Shown one piece after another: positions 1 through 9,044 of a DNA stretch of 64,000 nucleotides. Source of the DNA: Methanocalculus natronophilus. Its GTDB lineage: Archaea > Halobacteriota > Methanomicrobia > Methanomicrobiales > Methanocorpusculaceae. The position numbers and the translations under genes are program-made. A model generated the notes under the pieces. That model did no database searches. It was not told where the DNA came from and worked only from the letters and a program-made list of their open reading frames with translations. The DNA lies in contig NZ_JBCEXH010000008.1 in the NCBI RefSeq assembly GCF_038751955.1, positions 1 to 64,000 on the forward strand, given 5' to 3'. The first letter of the stretch is position 1, and every line of letters starts with the position of its first letter.

Positions 1-76
1 GAATGCCGGAAAATAGAGGAGGTTTTATAAGTCAGATCTCTGGTTTGATGGGCTCCACGTGAGCTTTCTTCACCCC

Positions 77-86
77 ATTTTATGTA
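77..86 (+). promoter_or_regulatory. TATA-like element before ppsA
   Basis: An AT-rich element (ATTTTATGTA) lies about 31-40 bases before the ppsA ATG. Archaeal transcription normally starts about 25 bases after the TATA box, which would leave only a very short leader. The first 76 bases of the window hold no gene that I can support; an AGGAGG-like run at 17-23 followed by T-rich sequence may belong to an upstream gene outside the window. Confidence 0.4.
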
Positions 87-116
87 TCAGTGGGTTGATT
101 CATACCTGAGATATCT

Positions 117-2408
117 ATGAAGGACGCTCCAAACATTCTCTGGCTTGAGGAGATCAGGAAGGGTGATCTGCCCTCTGTGGGTGGCAAAGGCGCATCGCTT
201 GGTGAAATGGCCTCTATCGGGCTTCCTGTACCCCAGGCATTTGTTGTTACCGCACAGGCATTCCGGCGCTTCCTTGTCGAGACCGGGCTTGAAGAATCAC
301 TCTATTCCATCCTTGAGGGTCTGGATGTCGATGAGAATAATGCGCTTGAGTCTGCTGCGGGTAAGGCAAAGGATCTCATCATGTCTGTCCCGATTCCTGA
401 CTATATGGTGGACGAGATCCGGTCAGCCTATGACAGGATCGGTCACAAGACCGTTGTCGCAGTCAGGTCAAGCGCGACTGCAGAAGATCTCCCTGATGCA
501 AGTTTTGCAGGGCAGCAGGAGACGTTCCTCAACATCATCGGTGGAGATGATGTCATTGAAGCAGTCCAGATGTGCTGGGCATCGCTCTATGGAGCGCGTG
601 CCATATACTACCGGTCAAAACAGGGCTTTGATGACCGGAGTGTCAATATCGCGGTAGTTGTCCAGGAACTGATCTTCTCGGAGAAAGCCGGTGTTCTCTT
701 CACATCCCATCCGGTAACAGGAGAGCCCCTCTCGATCATCGAAGGGTCATGGGGGCTTGGTGAGGCCGTTGTATCAGGCTCGGTATCTCCTGATAACTTT
801 GTCTTCGACCAGTCGAAACAGAAGATTGTCGACCGGATCATTGCCAGCAAAGAGACCGAGATCATTCCTGATGGTACAAAAGGGACAAAGGAAGTCCCTG
901 TTCCCGAAGACCGGCGCACAAAACCCGTGCTCTCAGATGATGAGGTTGCACGCCTCGCCTCCCTTGGCAAACTCTCTGAGGATCACTATGGTGTTCCCCA
1001 GGATATCGAATGGGGAATTGTGGGAGAAGAAATCTATATTCTTCAGTCAAGGCCGGTTACAACGATCAAGGCACAGACCCAGACAAAGGCAGCAGCTCCA
1101 ACCGGTCAGCAGACAGTCCTCCTTGAAGGCCAGGGCGCATCCCCCGGAACGGTTACCGGACGGGTTGCGATCATCAAGCAGATCAAGGATTCAGGCTCTG
1201 TTCAGGAAGGAGATATTCTCGTTGCAAAGATGACAAATCCCGATATGGTGCCTGCCATGCGTCGGGTATCCGGCATCATCACCGATGAAGGCGGTATGAC
1301 CTGTCACGCTGCGATTGTCAGCCGCGAACTCGGCACCCCTGCTGTTGTCGGGACCAAGAAGGCGACAACAACCCTGAAGAACGGCCAGATTGTGACAATC
1401 GACGGTGATAAAGGTGTTGTATACGAAGGCGAGGTCCGGGCAGCCAGGGAGAAAGATGATGCGCCTGTACAGGCAGCCGCAGCACCGCTGGTCACTGCAA
1501 CCCTGATCAAGGTGAATGTCTCACTTCCCGAAGCCGCAAAGCGGGCTGCCGCCACCGGTGCAGACGGTGTCGGGCTCCTCAGGATTGAGCATCTCATCCT
1601 TGGGATGAACAGGACCCCACAGTGGTTCATTGAACAGAAGCGTGAGGATGAGTTCATCGACGAACTCTATGAAGGTATTAAAACGATTCTTGACGCCTTC
1701 CCCGGCAAGCCCGTCTGGGTGCGGACACTTGATGCCCCGACTGATGAGTTCAGGAATATGGAGGGTGGAGAGGACGAGCCGGTTGAGCACAACCCGATGC
1801 TTGGATGGCGTGGAATCCGGCGCGATCTCTCGGTTCCTGAACAGTTCCGGCTCCAGGTGGAGGCATTCAAACGACTCTGGAAAGATGGATACGATAATCT
1901 TGGCCTGATGCTCCCGCTTGTGAACCATCCACGGGAATTTATCCAGGCAAAAGCCCTGCTCAGGGAATGGGGAGTTGCTGTTGACGCAGTCACCCTCGGT
2001 ATCATGGTGGAGGTTCCGTCATCTGCCATCCTGATAGACGACTTCATCAGGGCGGGCATCAATTTTGCATCGTTTGGCACAAACGATCTCGTCCAGTATA
2101 CCCTTGCTGTGGACAGGAACAACGAACATGTCGCCTCGATGTATGAACCAACCCACCCGGCGGTGCTGAAACTGATCGACTATGCGATCCAGCGGTGCCG
2201 ATCTGCGGGTGTTGAATGCTCAATCTGCGGCCAGGCAGGATCAGACCCGGCAATGGTATCCTGGCTTGTCGAACATGGAATCAGGAGCGTCTCGGCAAAC
2301 ATCGATGCAGTACAGAAGATCCGTGAAGCTGCAGCCAGAACCGAGCAGCGGATGGTCCTTGACCTTGCGTATTCGAAGGGTGGCAATGAAGAATACCGGC
2401 TCTTCTGA
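117..2408 (+). CDS. ppsA: Phosphoenolpyruvate synthase
   Basis: Converts pyruvate, ATP and water to phosphoenolpyruvate, AMP and phosphate, the entry to gluconeogenesis in an autotrophic methanogen. The 763-residue length fits the family. The N-terminal nucleotide-binding domain has the GGKGASLGEM and VRSSATAEDLP motifs. The swivelling phosphohistidine domain has GGMTCHAAIVSRELG with the catalytic His at residue 397. The C-terminal TIM barrel carries SICGQAGSDP with the catalytic Cys near residue 704. There is no strong ribosome binding site, which suits a leaderless start behind the TATA-like element. Its last 23 bases overlap mfnA. Confidence 0.96.
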   Translation: MKDAPNILWLEEIRKGDLPSVGGKGASLGEMASIGLPVPQAFVVTAQAFRRFLVETGLEESLYSILEGLDVDENNALESAAGKAKDLIMSVPIPDYMVDEIRSAYDRIGHKTVVAVRSSATAEDLPDASFAGQQETFLNIIGGDDVIEAVQMCWASLYGARAIYYRSKQGFDDRSVNIAVVVQELIFSEKAGVLFTSHPVTGEPLSIIEGSWGLGEAVVSGSVSPDNFVFDQSKQKIVDRIIASKETEIIPDGTKGTKEVPVPEDRRTKPVLSDDEVARLASLGKLSEDHYGVPQDIEWGIVGEEIYILQSRPVTTIKAQTQTKAAAPTGQQTVLLEGQGASPGTVTGRVAIIKQIKDSGSVQEGDILVAKMTNPDMVPAMRRVSGIITDEGGMTCHAAIVSRELGTPAVVGTKKATTTLKNGQIVTIDGDKGVVYEGEVRAAREKDDAPVQAAAAPLVTATLIKVNVSLPEAAKRAAATGADGVGLLRIEHLILGMNRTPQWFIEQKREDEFIDELYEGIKTILDAFPGKPVWVRTLDAPTDEFRNMEGGEDEPVEHNPMLGWRGIRRDLSVPEQFRLQVEAFKRLWKDGYDNLGLMLPLVNHPREFIQAKALLREWGVAVDAVTLGIMVEVPSSAILIDDFIRAGINFASFGTNDLVQYTLAVDRNNEHVASMYEPTHPAVLKLIDYAIQRCRSAGVECSICGQAGSDPAMVSWLVEHGIRSVSANIDAVQKIREAAARTEQRMVLDLAYSKGGNEEYRLF

Positions 2409-3477
2409 AGAGGAGGTCTTCTCCTACCTCTCTTCTGTCAGGGACGAAGACGAACCCTACGATCGCATCCTCTCCTCAATGTGCACAAGGCCGCACAAGG
2501 TTGCTATTGCTGCCCATATGCAGTTCATTGAGACAAACCTTGGCGATCCTGGTCTTTTTCCGGGTACGATGCGGCTTGAGGATGAACTGATCAGGCTCCT
2601 TGGTGATCTCCTCCACTGCCCTGAAGCTGGCGGCTATGCCACGTCCGGGGGTACAGAATCAAATATCCAGGCGCTCCGGATAGCCCAGAAGCAGAAGCCG
2701 GTTGAATCCCCAAATGTCATCATACCTGCATCTGCCCATTTCTCCTTTGACAAGGCGTGTGATATGCTCGGGCTTGAGATGCGGACTGTTCCCCTTGACT
2801 CCGGGTACCGGATGGATACGTCTGCAATTCCTGACTGCATAGACAGAAATACCGTCGGTATTGTTGCTGTTGTCGGAACCACAGAATACGGGATGATCGA
2901 TGCAATTGGAGAGATCTGCGCAATTGCAGAGGAAGCGGATCTCTTCTTCCACGTCGATGCCGCGTTTGGGGGTCTTGTTGCACCATTCCTCCCTGATAGT
3001 GATCCATGGGACTTTTCTCTTTCCGGGGTCTCAAGCGTCTCAGTTGATCCCCATAAGATGGGGATGAGCACGATCCCCTGCGGCGCCCTCCTTCTCCGTG
3101 ATCCTAAAGCATTTGGTTGCCTCAATGTTGATACGCCGTACCTGACCGTCAAGAAGGAATGTACCCTTGCAGGAACACGGCCCGGTGCGCCTGTGGCAGG
3201 TGCGTATGCCGTCCTCCGGTATCTTGGGCGTGAGGGCCTCTCTGCGATTGTCTCCGGGTGCATGGAGAATACCTGGCGTCTCATCGAAGGGATGGAGGCA
3301 TTTGGGTATCCGCGTGCAGTCACGCCTGATGTGAATGTCGCCACCTTCGACTGTCCGCTTACACCTGCCGGGTGGCGCGTCTCCCGAACACGGCAGGGTC
3401 ATATGCGCACCGTCCTGATGCCTCATGTGACCAGGGATGTGGTTGAAGCATTTCTAGAGACAATTGGTGAATCCTGA
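2386..3477 (+). CDS. mfnA: L-tyrosine decarboxylase for methanofuran synthesis
   Basis: A PLP enzyme of the group II decarboxylase family. MfnA makes tyramine from tyrosine for methanofuran, and related archaeal enzymes decarboxylate aspartate to beta-alanine for coenzyme A. The 363-residue protein shows ATSGGTESN, FHVDAAFGG and SVDPHKMG with the PLP-binding Lys near residue 224. The frame is open further upstream, but family similarity begins at the ATG at 2386, preceded by GAAGGGTGG. It overlaps ppsA by 23 bases and the next gene by one, suggesting co-transcription. The choice between tyrosine and aspartate as substrate rests on family membership. Confidence 0.9.
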   Translation: MKNTGSSEEEVFSYLSSVRDEDEPYDRILSSMCTRPHKVAIAAHMQFIETNLGDPGLFPGTMRLEDELIRLLGDLLHCPEAGGYATSGGTESNIQALRIAQKQKPVESPNVIIPASAHFSFDKACDMLGLEMRTVPLDSGYRMDTSAIPDCIDRNTVGIVAVVGTTEYGMIDAIGEICAIAEEADLFFHVDAAFGGLVAPFLPDSDPWDFSLSGVSSVSVDPHKMGMSTIPCGALLLRDPKAFGCLNVDTPYLTVKKECTLAGTRPGAPVAGAYAVLRYLGREGLSAIVSGCMENTWRLIEGMEAFGYPRAVTPDVNVATFDCPLTPAGWRVSRTRQGHMRTVLMPHVTRDVVEAFLETIGES

Positions 3478-4028
3478 TGCTTGAAGTACTGAAAAAAACA
3501 CTCCATACCTGCCCGATCGTGAAGCGGGGTGAATATACATATTTTATCCACCCCATCACCGACGGTGTCCCGCTCGTTGAGCCCGCGCTTCTGCGGGATG
3601 TTGCCTGCTCGCTCTTCAAGGCGCTTGATTTTTCAAATGTCGACAAGATCATCGTCACCGAGGCAATGGGTATTCATATCGGCACTGTCCTCTCCCTGAT
3701 GACCGATATTCCCTATACTATCATCCGGAAACGCGAATACAACCTCCCCGGCGAGGTGGTGATCGGCCAGACAACCGGCTATTCAAAAGGTACGCTCTAT
3801 CTCAACAGTGTCTTTGAGGGTGACCGGGTGGTGGTTGTTGATGATGTTATCAGCACCGGCGGAACGATCCGTGCAGTTCTGCCCGCAATCGAATCCACAG
3901 GGGCGATCATAACCGACCTCTGTTTTGTCATCAACCGTGGCAACCCCGATATCGGGAGACCGTATAAGTCCCTTGTCACCATCGATGTTGATGAAGACGG
4001 CGTCCATGTCATTGATTCGTATTTCTGA
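3477..4028 (+). CDS. hpt: Archaeal hypoxanthine/guanine phosphoribosyltransferase
   Basis: Purine salvage enzyme joining hypoxanthine or guanine to PRPP. The type I phosphoribosyltransferase signature VVVVDDVISTGGT lies near residues 118-130. The 183-residue length and the N-terminal part (TYFIHPITDGVP) match the archaeal HPRT group rather than bacterial Hpt or Apt. The ATG overlaps the mfnA stop codon by one base, and the 3' end overlaps dph2. The base specificity cannot be read from sequence alone; adenine is a possible alternative substrate. Confidence 0.85.
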   Translation: MLEVLKKTLHTCPIVKRGEYTYFIHPITDGVPLVEPALLRDVACSLFKALDFSNVDKIIVTEAMGIHIGTVLSLMTDIPYTIIRKREYNLPGEVVIGQTTGYSKGTLYLNSVFEGDRVVVVDDVISTGGTIRAVLPAIESTGAIITDLCFVINRGNPDIGRPYKSLVTIDVDEDGVHVIDSYF

Positions 4029-4956
4029 GATCCTTGACAGGATCCGCCCTCTCCCTGTCCGGACCGTGGCGCTCCAGGCGCCTGAGGGGTTGAAACGGGA
4101 GCTGGCAGCAGTTGCCGACGCGCTCCGGGACGAAGGCTATCTGGTTGTCATCTCCGGTGATCCCTGTTATGGTGCATGCGATCCGGCACTTGAAACTCTT
4201 GCATACGCCGATATCCTTGTCCATCTCGGACACACGCCGATCCAGGACGACGATCGAATCCTCTTTGAGCCGGTTGTTCTGGATCTGCCTCTTCCGCCGC
4301 TTGATTCCGTCCTGCAGCTCATCACAACCGATACAATCGGACTCATCTCCACAGCCCAGCATGCCGCCGCCCTCCCCCGCCTCGCAGACGAACTGCAGAA
4401 GCATGGGATTGCTGCTGTGATCAGCGATCCCTCGCCCCGCACCCCCCTGCCGGGGCAGGTTCTCGGCTGCACCTATGCAGCAGCACGATGTGCCGGAGCC
4501 GATGAACTGCTCTACTTTGGATCAGGTGTCTTTCACCCGATTGGTGCTGGGATTGCAACCGGCAGACGGGTTGTCACGCTTGATCCCTTCACCGGGGATG
4601 CAGGGATTGTTGAGGCAGATCGGCTTCTCAGAAAGAGGTTTGGTGTTATTGAGAAAGCCCGTCTTGCAGATCGGTTCGGGATTATTGTCTCGACAAAATC
4701 CGGGCAGAACCGCATGAGGCTTGCTGAAGAACTCATGAACCATCACCCTCGTGCAGATGTCATTCTTCTCAGGGAGGTGACTCCTGATCAGCTCCTGAAT
4801 CTCGGTTATCCCTGTTATGTCAATACTGCCTGCCCAAGACTTGCTCTTGATGACCAGATCCGGTTTCCCGTCCCGGTACTCTCCCCTGCCGAGTTTGAGA
4901 TCCTCTGCGGGATACGTGACTGGGAAGCATATGAGATAGATGAGATTGTTGCATGA
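4006..4956 (+). CDS. dph2: Diphthamide biosynthesis protein Dph2, archaeal radical-SAM-like enzyme
   Basis: Transfers the 3-amino-3-carboxypropyl group from SAM to the target histidine of elongation factor 2, the first step of diphthamide formation. Three regions carry the expected iron-sulfur cysteines: CYGAC, VLGCTYAAARC and YPCYVNTACPR. The frame is open from 3925, but homology starts at MSLIRISEILDRI, so I chose the ATG at 4006, inside the end of the previous gene. The resulting 316 residues fit an archaeal homodimeric Dph2. The following gene overlaps by four bases. Confidence 0.9.
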   Translation: MSLIRISEILDRIRPLPVRTVALQAPEGLKRELAAVADALRDEGYLVVISGDPCYGACDPALETLAYADILVHLGHTPIQDDDRILFEPVVLDLPLPPLDSVLQLITTDTIGLISTAQHAAALPRLADELQKHGIAAVISDPSPRTPLPGQVLGCTYAAARCAGADELLYFGSGVFHPIGAGIATGRRVVTLDPFTGDAGIVEADRLLRKRFGVIEKARLADRFGIIVSTKSGQNRMRLAEELMNHHPRADVILLREVTPDQLLNLGYPCYVNTACPRLALDDQIRFPVPVLSPAEFEILCGIRDWEAYEIDEIVA

Positions 4957-5549
4957 AACTGAGGCATCTTGAGATACAGCTCGAAAAAGTGGCAGGGATC
5001 CCGGATCCCGATCCCGCAATGGAGCAGTACATGACGCCCGCGCCCCTTGCTGCCCGGCTTCTCTATGATGCATATCTTGCCGGGGATATCAGCGGGTGTG
5101 TGGTCTGTGATCCCGGATCCGGGACCGGCATCCTGGCGATTGGTGCTGCCCTTCTTGGTGCAGAACAGGTGTATGGGATTGAAAGAGACGAACGCCTGGT
5201 GGCAGTTGCACAGGAGAATGCAAAACTGCTCTCCGTAGACTGTACATTTGTTCCCGGTGAGCTGAGTGACTTTCAGGTTTCGTGCGATACAGTGGTTATG
5301 AACCCCCCCTTTGGCGCACAGAAGCGGCATGCAGATCGCCCCTTTATCGATGCAGCTCTCAGGATAGCACCGGTGGTCTATGGGATCTTTAATAAAGACT
5401 CGATCCCGTTTCTCTCATCCTACATCACAGGGCGGGCAGCGATTGTGGGTATGGTTGCTGCCCGCTTTCCGATAAAACGCTCATTTTCGTTTCATAAGAG
5501 AGCGGTTCTGGATATCCCGGTTGAGATCGTCTGCATGAGGCGGATCTGA
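4953..5549 (+). CDS. METTL5-like RNA N6-adenine methyltransferase
   Basis: A class I SAM methyltransferase of 198 residues. The SAM loop DPGSGTG is at 53-59, an acidic residue follows in YGIERDE, and the catalytic motif NPPFG is at 117-121, as in N6-adenine methylases. The N-terminus (MKLRHLEIQLEKV, then EQYMTPAPLAARLL) is typical of the METTL5 group, whose human member modifies 18S rRNA. An rRNA target is inferred from the family and from the translation-related neighbour dph2, which it overlaps by ATGA. Confidence 0.85.
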   Translation: MKLRHLEIQLEKVAGIPDPDPAMEQYMTPAPLAARLLYDAYLAGDISGCVVCDPGSGTGILAIGAALLGAEQVYGIERDERLVAVAQENAKLLSVDCTFVPGELSDFQVSCDTVVMNPPFGAQKRHADRPFIDAALRIAPVVYGIFNKDSIPFLSSYITGRAAIVGMVAARFPIKRSFSFHKRAVLDIPVEIVCMRRI

Positions 5550-5551
5550 AA

Positions 5552-6715
5552 ATGATAAAAGTTCCCCGCAGCATCCTTGGCTATACCTCAGGCCATATCG
5601 TCATCGATCTCTACAGCCCGGTGATCCCGGCACTCATCCCACTGTTGATCCTCCAGCCAGGGATCGGGTACTTCCTGGCAGGACTGCTCGTCTCGGTCTT
5701 CCAGGTGACCTCCTCACTCTTCCAGCCGGTCGTCGGGTGGCTCTCGGACCAGTCTGGATGGTCAGCACCGATCTGGCTCTGCATCCTGACGAGCGCCCTC
5801 TGCATCGGCCTCTACGGGGTGGTGCAGAATTATTATCTGCTCCTCCTCTTTGCCGCAGGAGCGGGCATCTCGCATGCCTTATTTCATCCTGCTGCGCTCC
5901 TCCAGGTCCACGGGGAGACAACAGTCCATAACAGGGGAACCCTCACCTCCATCTTTGTGACCGGGGGGAATCTCGGGTTTGCGATAGGCCCGGTCATCGT
6001 GGGTATTCTCATCGGGTTTGGGGGGCTTCCCGCGCTCACCCTGATTGCAATCCCCGGTCTTCTGATGGCGGCATTCCTCTACTCTCTCACACGGAGGAGA
6101 GCTCCTCTTCCAAAACCAGTGAGCGCTGAGGTGGCGTCTCCGCGGATCCCGCTTGGCCCGGTCAGCCTGATTGTGACAATAGCGGCTCTCCGCTCATGGG
6201 TGATTATGGCTTCTGTTGCATTCTTCCCGGCATACCTGATCCTGACAACAGGGTCATCACTTGTTTTTGCCAACTTTATGCTGACCGTGATGCTCCTTGC
6301 AGGTGTTGTCGGCCAGGTCACCGGCGGCTTCCTCTCTGATCGGTATGGCAGGCGTGAAGTGACGATCCTGGGTCTCTTTGCCTGCATTATCCCGTACATG
6401 CTCTTCTTCATGACATCGGGGTGGATTGTCCTCATCCTGATGGTGCTCATCGGGTACCTGACCTGGTCGACCTTCTCCGTCACGGTGACGATGGCACAGG
6501 AGTATCTCCCCGGCAGGGTCGGGCTCGCATCAGGGCTGCTTCTTGGCTTCTCGATTGGTGCAGGTGGTCTTGGTGTCTCTATTGTTGGTATTGCAGCTGA
6601 CCTGATGACCCTTCCAACAGCACTCTTTGCACTAACGATACCCCTCATCGCAGCAGCCATCCTCTCACTTGCACTGCCGCGCCAGGCTTCTGCACCTGGG
6701 GTAAACCAGCCATAA
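5552..6715 (+). CDS. Major facilitator transporter, fosmidomycin-resistance-like
   Basis: A 387-residue integral membrane protein with about 12 hydrophobic segments and the MFS loop motif GWLSDQSG after TM2, repeated as GGFLSDRYGRREV in the second half. The opening GYTSGHIVIDLYSPVIPALIPLL and the SHALFHPAA segment resemble the Fsr (fosmidomycin resistance) group of drug:proton antiporters. It follows the methylase gene by two bases, so it is probably the last gene of the ppsA-led cluster. The natural substrate is unknown. Confidence 0.82.
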   Translation: MIKVPRSILGYTSGHIVIDLYSPVIPALIPLLILQPGIGYFLAGLLVSVFQVTSSLFQPVVGWLSDQSGWSAPIWLCILTSALCIGLYGVVQNYYLLLLFAAGAGISHALFHPAALLQVHGETTVHNRGTLTSIFVTGGNLGFAIGPVIVGILIGFGGLPALTLIAIPGLLMAAFLYSLTRRRAPLPKPVSAEVASPRIPLGPVSLIVTIAALRSWVIMASVAFFPAYLILTTGSSLVFANFMLTVMLLAGVVGQVTGGFLSDRYGRREVTILGLFACIIPYMLFFMTSGWIVLILMVLIGYLTWSTFSVTVTMAQEYLPGRVGLASGLLLGFSIGAGGLGVSIVGIAADLMTLPTALFALTIPLIAAAILSLALPRQASAPGVNQP

Positions 6716-6752
6716 CACCTTTTAACTCATGTGACAATTCCATCCTGATCCA

Positions 6753-8411
6753 ATGCTTTCAGGAATGAAACGGTACGGCCAGATTGCGGATATCCTGGTG
6801 AAACATGGCTTTGGTATTGCGGTAGATGAACTCTTCCCCGGTCTTCCGTCACGTGTTCTCTTCAAGAGGAAAGAGGCGGAGACTGATCTCTCGGCATATG
6901 AGCGGATCCGCCTTGCAATAGAAGAACTTGGACCAACATTCATCAAGTTCGGCCAGATCATGAGCACCCGGCGCGAGCTCTTTCCGCCTGAGCTGATCGA
7001 CGAACTCCATAAACTCCAGGACCGGGTGCCTCCTCTCCCCTTTCCGGAGGTCAGATCTGCGCTTGATGAGACTGTCCCCGGATGGGAGGTACTTTTTCAG
7101 CGTATCGATCCGGTGCCTGTTGCCGCAGCATCAATCTCCCAGGTGCACCGGGGGGTATTGGCAGATGGAACTGTTGTTGCCGTCAAGATCATGCGTCCTG
7201 GTATTGAAGAGGTGATCGAGACTGATCTCCTGATTCTCAGGTCGCTAGCGGAACGGCTTGAGGTTGTCTTTCCCGATCTCCGTGTCTACAACCCTGCCGA
7301 ACTTGTCAAAAGCTTTTCCGGCCAGATACGAAAAGAGCTTGACTTTACACGTGATGGGAAGAATGCCGAACGCATCAGGTCCAATATGGCCGAACTTGAT
7401 GGTGTCCGGGTGCCGAAGATCTATTGGGAAGCCAGTTCACGCCGGGTGCTGACCATGGAGTTTATCGAAGGTGTCCGGATCGATAATGTCGAGGCTTTGC
7501 GTGCAATGGGTCATATTCCCCAGGAGATAGCCGACCGGGGATTTCGGGCGTATCTCAAACAGATCATGGTTGACGGCTTCTTCCATGGCGATCCCCATCC
7601 CGGCAACCTTCTTGTGATGGGAAACGGGGATCTGGCGTTTCTTGACTTTGGGATCTGCATGGTGCTGAGGCCTGAGCGGCGAAAAACCTTCATCCAGCTG
7701 CTCTATGGTCTTGTCGAGACTGATGTGGATGTCTGCCTTGAGGCGTTCTATGGTCTTGGAATATCGATCCCACATGAGGATAGGGAGTATTTCAGGGACG
7801 ATCTCTACCTGCTGCTCCTCGACTATGCCGACTATGAGGTGAGGCAGTATGATTTCTCCAGGATGACGATCGAACTCTCCGAGATACTCAGGAAATACCA
7901 GGTTCGTGTTCCCGGAGAGATGATGCGGCTTTTAAAGGTGATAGGCATGGTCGGAGATATTGCTCTAGTGCTTGATCCGACGTTTCGTTTCAGTACAAAG
8001 GCCCGACCTTATGTTGCTGATCTGATTACAGAGCAGTACTTTTCAACAGATGCAATCAAAACGGAGATCACTGCCGGTGTCAGTTCTCTCCGTGCCCTTC
8101 TCAGGATGCCCGAACAGATGAATGCTGCATTCCAGAGGGTGAGTGAGGGGAGAGTCAGGATTGATGTTGTTGCAGGCGATGTCCAGCGGCTCCAGGAGAC
8201 GGTTGACCGCTCAACCGACCGGCTCATGGTCGGGTTGATCACCTCCTCGGTTGTCATCGGATCTTCGCTTCTCCTGCTTGCTCCGGATGCTGTGATACCC
8301 TATGGGAATTATGTCGCTTTCATCGGATATGGCGCAGCGGTCTGTGTCGGGATTTATGCAGTTACCCATGCACTCAGGGTTGCCAGAAAAGCACCGTTTC
8401 GGCGCAGGTGA
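6753..8411 (+). CDS. UbiB/ABC1 (AarF) family atypical kinase
   Basis: A 552-residue member of the ABC1/ADCK/UbiB family, linked in other organisms to isoprenoid quinone or lipid metabolism. The family marks are all present: KFGQ at 65-68, the Ala-rich loop AAASISQVH at 124-132, a lysine near 145 (VAVKIMRPG), HGDPHPGN at 278-285 and DFG at 298-300. The C-terminus has two hydrophobic helices, indicating membrane anchoring. Methanomicrobiales are not known to make ubiquinone, so the physiological target is open. It ends one base before a gene on the other strand. Confidence 0.9.
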   Translation: MLSGMKRYGQIADILVKHGFGIAVDELFPGLPSRVLFKRKEAETDLSAYERIRLAIEELGPTFIKFGQIMSTRRELFPPELIDELHKLQDRVPPLPFPEVRSALDETVPGWEVLFQRIDPVPVAAASISQVHRGVLADGTVVAVKIMRPGIEEVIETDLLILRSLAERLEVVFPDLRVYNPAELVKSFSGQIRKELDFTRDGKNAERIRSNMAELDGVRVPKIYWEASSRRVLTMEFIEGVRIDNVEALRAMGHIPQEIADRGFRAYLKQIMVDGFFHGDPHPGNLLVMGNGDLAFLDFGICMVLRPERRKTFIQLLYGLVETDVDVCLEAFYGLGISIPHEDREYFRDDLYLLLLDYADYEVRQYDFSRMTIELSEILRKYQVRVPGEMMRLLKVIGMVGDIALVLDPTFRFSTKARPYVADLITEQYFSTDAIKTEITAGVSSLRALLRMPEQMNAAFQRVSEGRVRIDVVAGDVQRLQETVDRSTDRLMVGLITSSVVIGSSLLLLAPDAVIPYGNYVAFIGYGAAVCVGIYAVTHALRVARKAPFRRR

Positions 8412-8412
8412 T

Positions 8413-8691
8413 CTACCACCCGTTATTCCTGAAGAAGAGATTGCAATGGCAGTGTCCGTCATCTGCGATCTCAGTTCTGTGATGGGAACACGGGCAGATG
8501 ATTGCTCTGTCAGCTTCAGGATCTCCTTTTTGGATCCTGCATGGGCAGTACCGTTCGCCTTTCTGGATCTGGTTTCTGGCGAGCCCACGGATCACGGCTT
8601 TGAGCTGGGTGGTATCGGGGTTGAGCACCCATCCGTTCTCTTCGGCATATGCTTCTGCCCATACGAGAATCTCGGCACTCCGGGTTTTCAT
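8413..8691 (-). CDS. Ferredoxin:thioredoxin reductase catalytic chain, copy 2
   Basis: A 92-residue protein with the complete cysteine pattern of the FTR catalytic (beta) chain: CPC at 49-51, CPC at 66-68 and CHC at 81-83. In this family four cysteines hold a 4Fe-4S cluster and two form the redox-active disulfide that passes ferredoxin electrons to thioredoxin-like proteins. No variable (alpha) chain is nearby. It is a close paralogue of the gene just upstream, with nearly identical cysteine surroundings but a different N-terminus. It is the last gene of the cofG-pur run. Confidence 0.9.
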   Translation of the reverse strand: MKTRSAEILVWAEAYAEENGWVLNPDTTQLKAVIRGLARNQIQKGERYCPCRIQKGDPEADRAIICPCSHHRTEIADDGHCHCNLFFRNNGW

Positions 8692-8751
8692 ACCATCCTG
8701 TTATCATCTGAGGAGAAAAAAGATCTGGTTCTGACAGATGGAGGGCTTTGG

Positions 8752-9027
8752 TCACGTTCTGAAGAAGAGGTTGCAGTGGCAGTGGCCATCGTTTTCAACC
8801 TCGTCCTTATGATAGATACACGGACAGATGATCTTTTCATCAACATCGGGGTCCCCGCTCATGATCCTGCACGGGCAGTACCGTTCTCCCTGCCGGATCA
8901 TCTTGCGTGCCAGCCCCCTGATGACGGCGTCAAGCTGCTTTTTATCGGGGTTTAGGAGCCACCCCATCTCTGCAGCATACCGTTCTGCCCAGTCGCGGAT
9001 AAGCCGGGCAGCTTCAAGTTCATCCAT
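8752..9027 (-). CDS. Ferredoxin:thioredoxin reductase catalytic chain, copy 1
   Basis: A 91-residue FTR catalytic-chain protein with CPC at 51-53, CPC at 68-70 and CHC at 83-85. The six cysteines provide the 4Fe-4S cluster and disulfide of the family. It begins 17 bases after purQ on the same strand and is followed after 60 bases by its paralogue, so a tandem duplication within the operon is likely. Other methanogens use related proteins to reduce thioredoxins or glutaredoxin-like proteins; the partners here are unknown. Confidence 0.9.
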   Translation of the reverse strand: MDELEAARLIRDWAERYAAEMGWLLNPDKKQLDAVIRGLARKMIRQGERYCPCRIMSGDPDVDEKIICPCIYHKDEVENDGHCHCNLFFRT

Positions 9028-9044
9028 CTGTCTCTCACTCTCCT

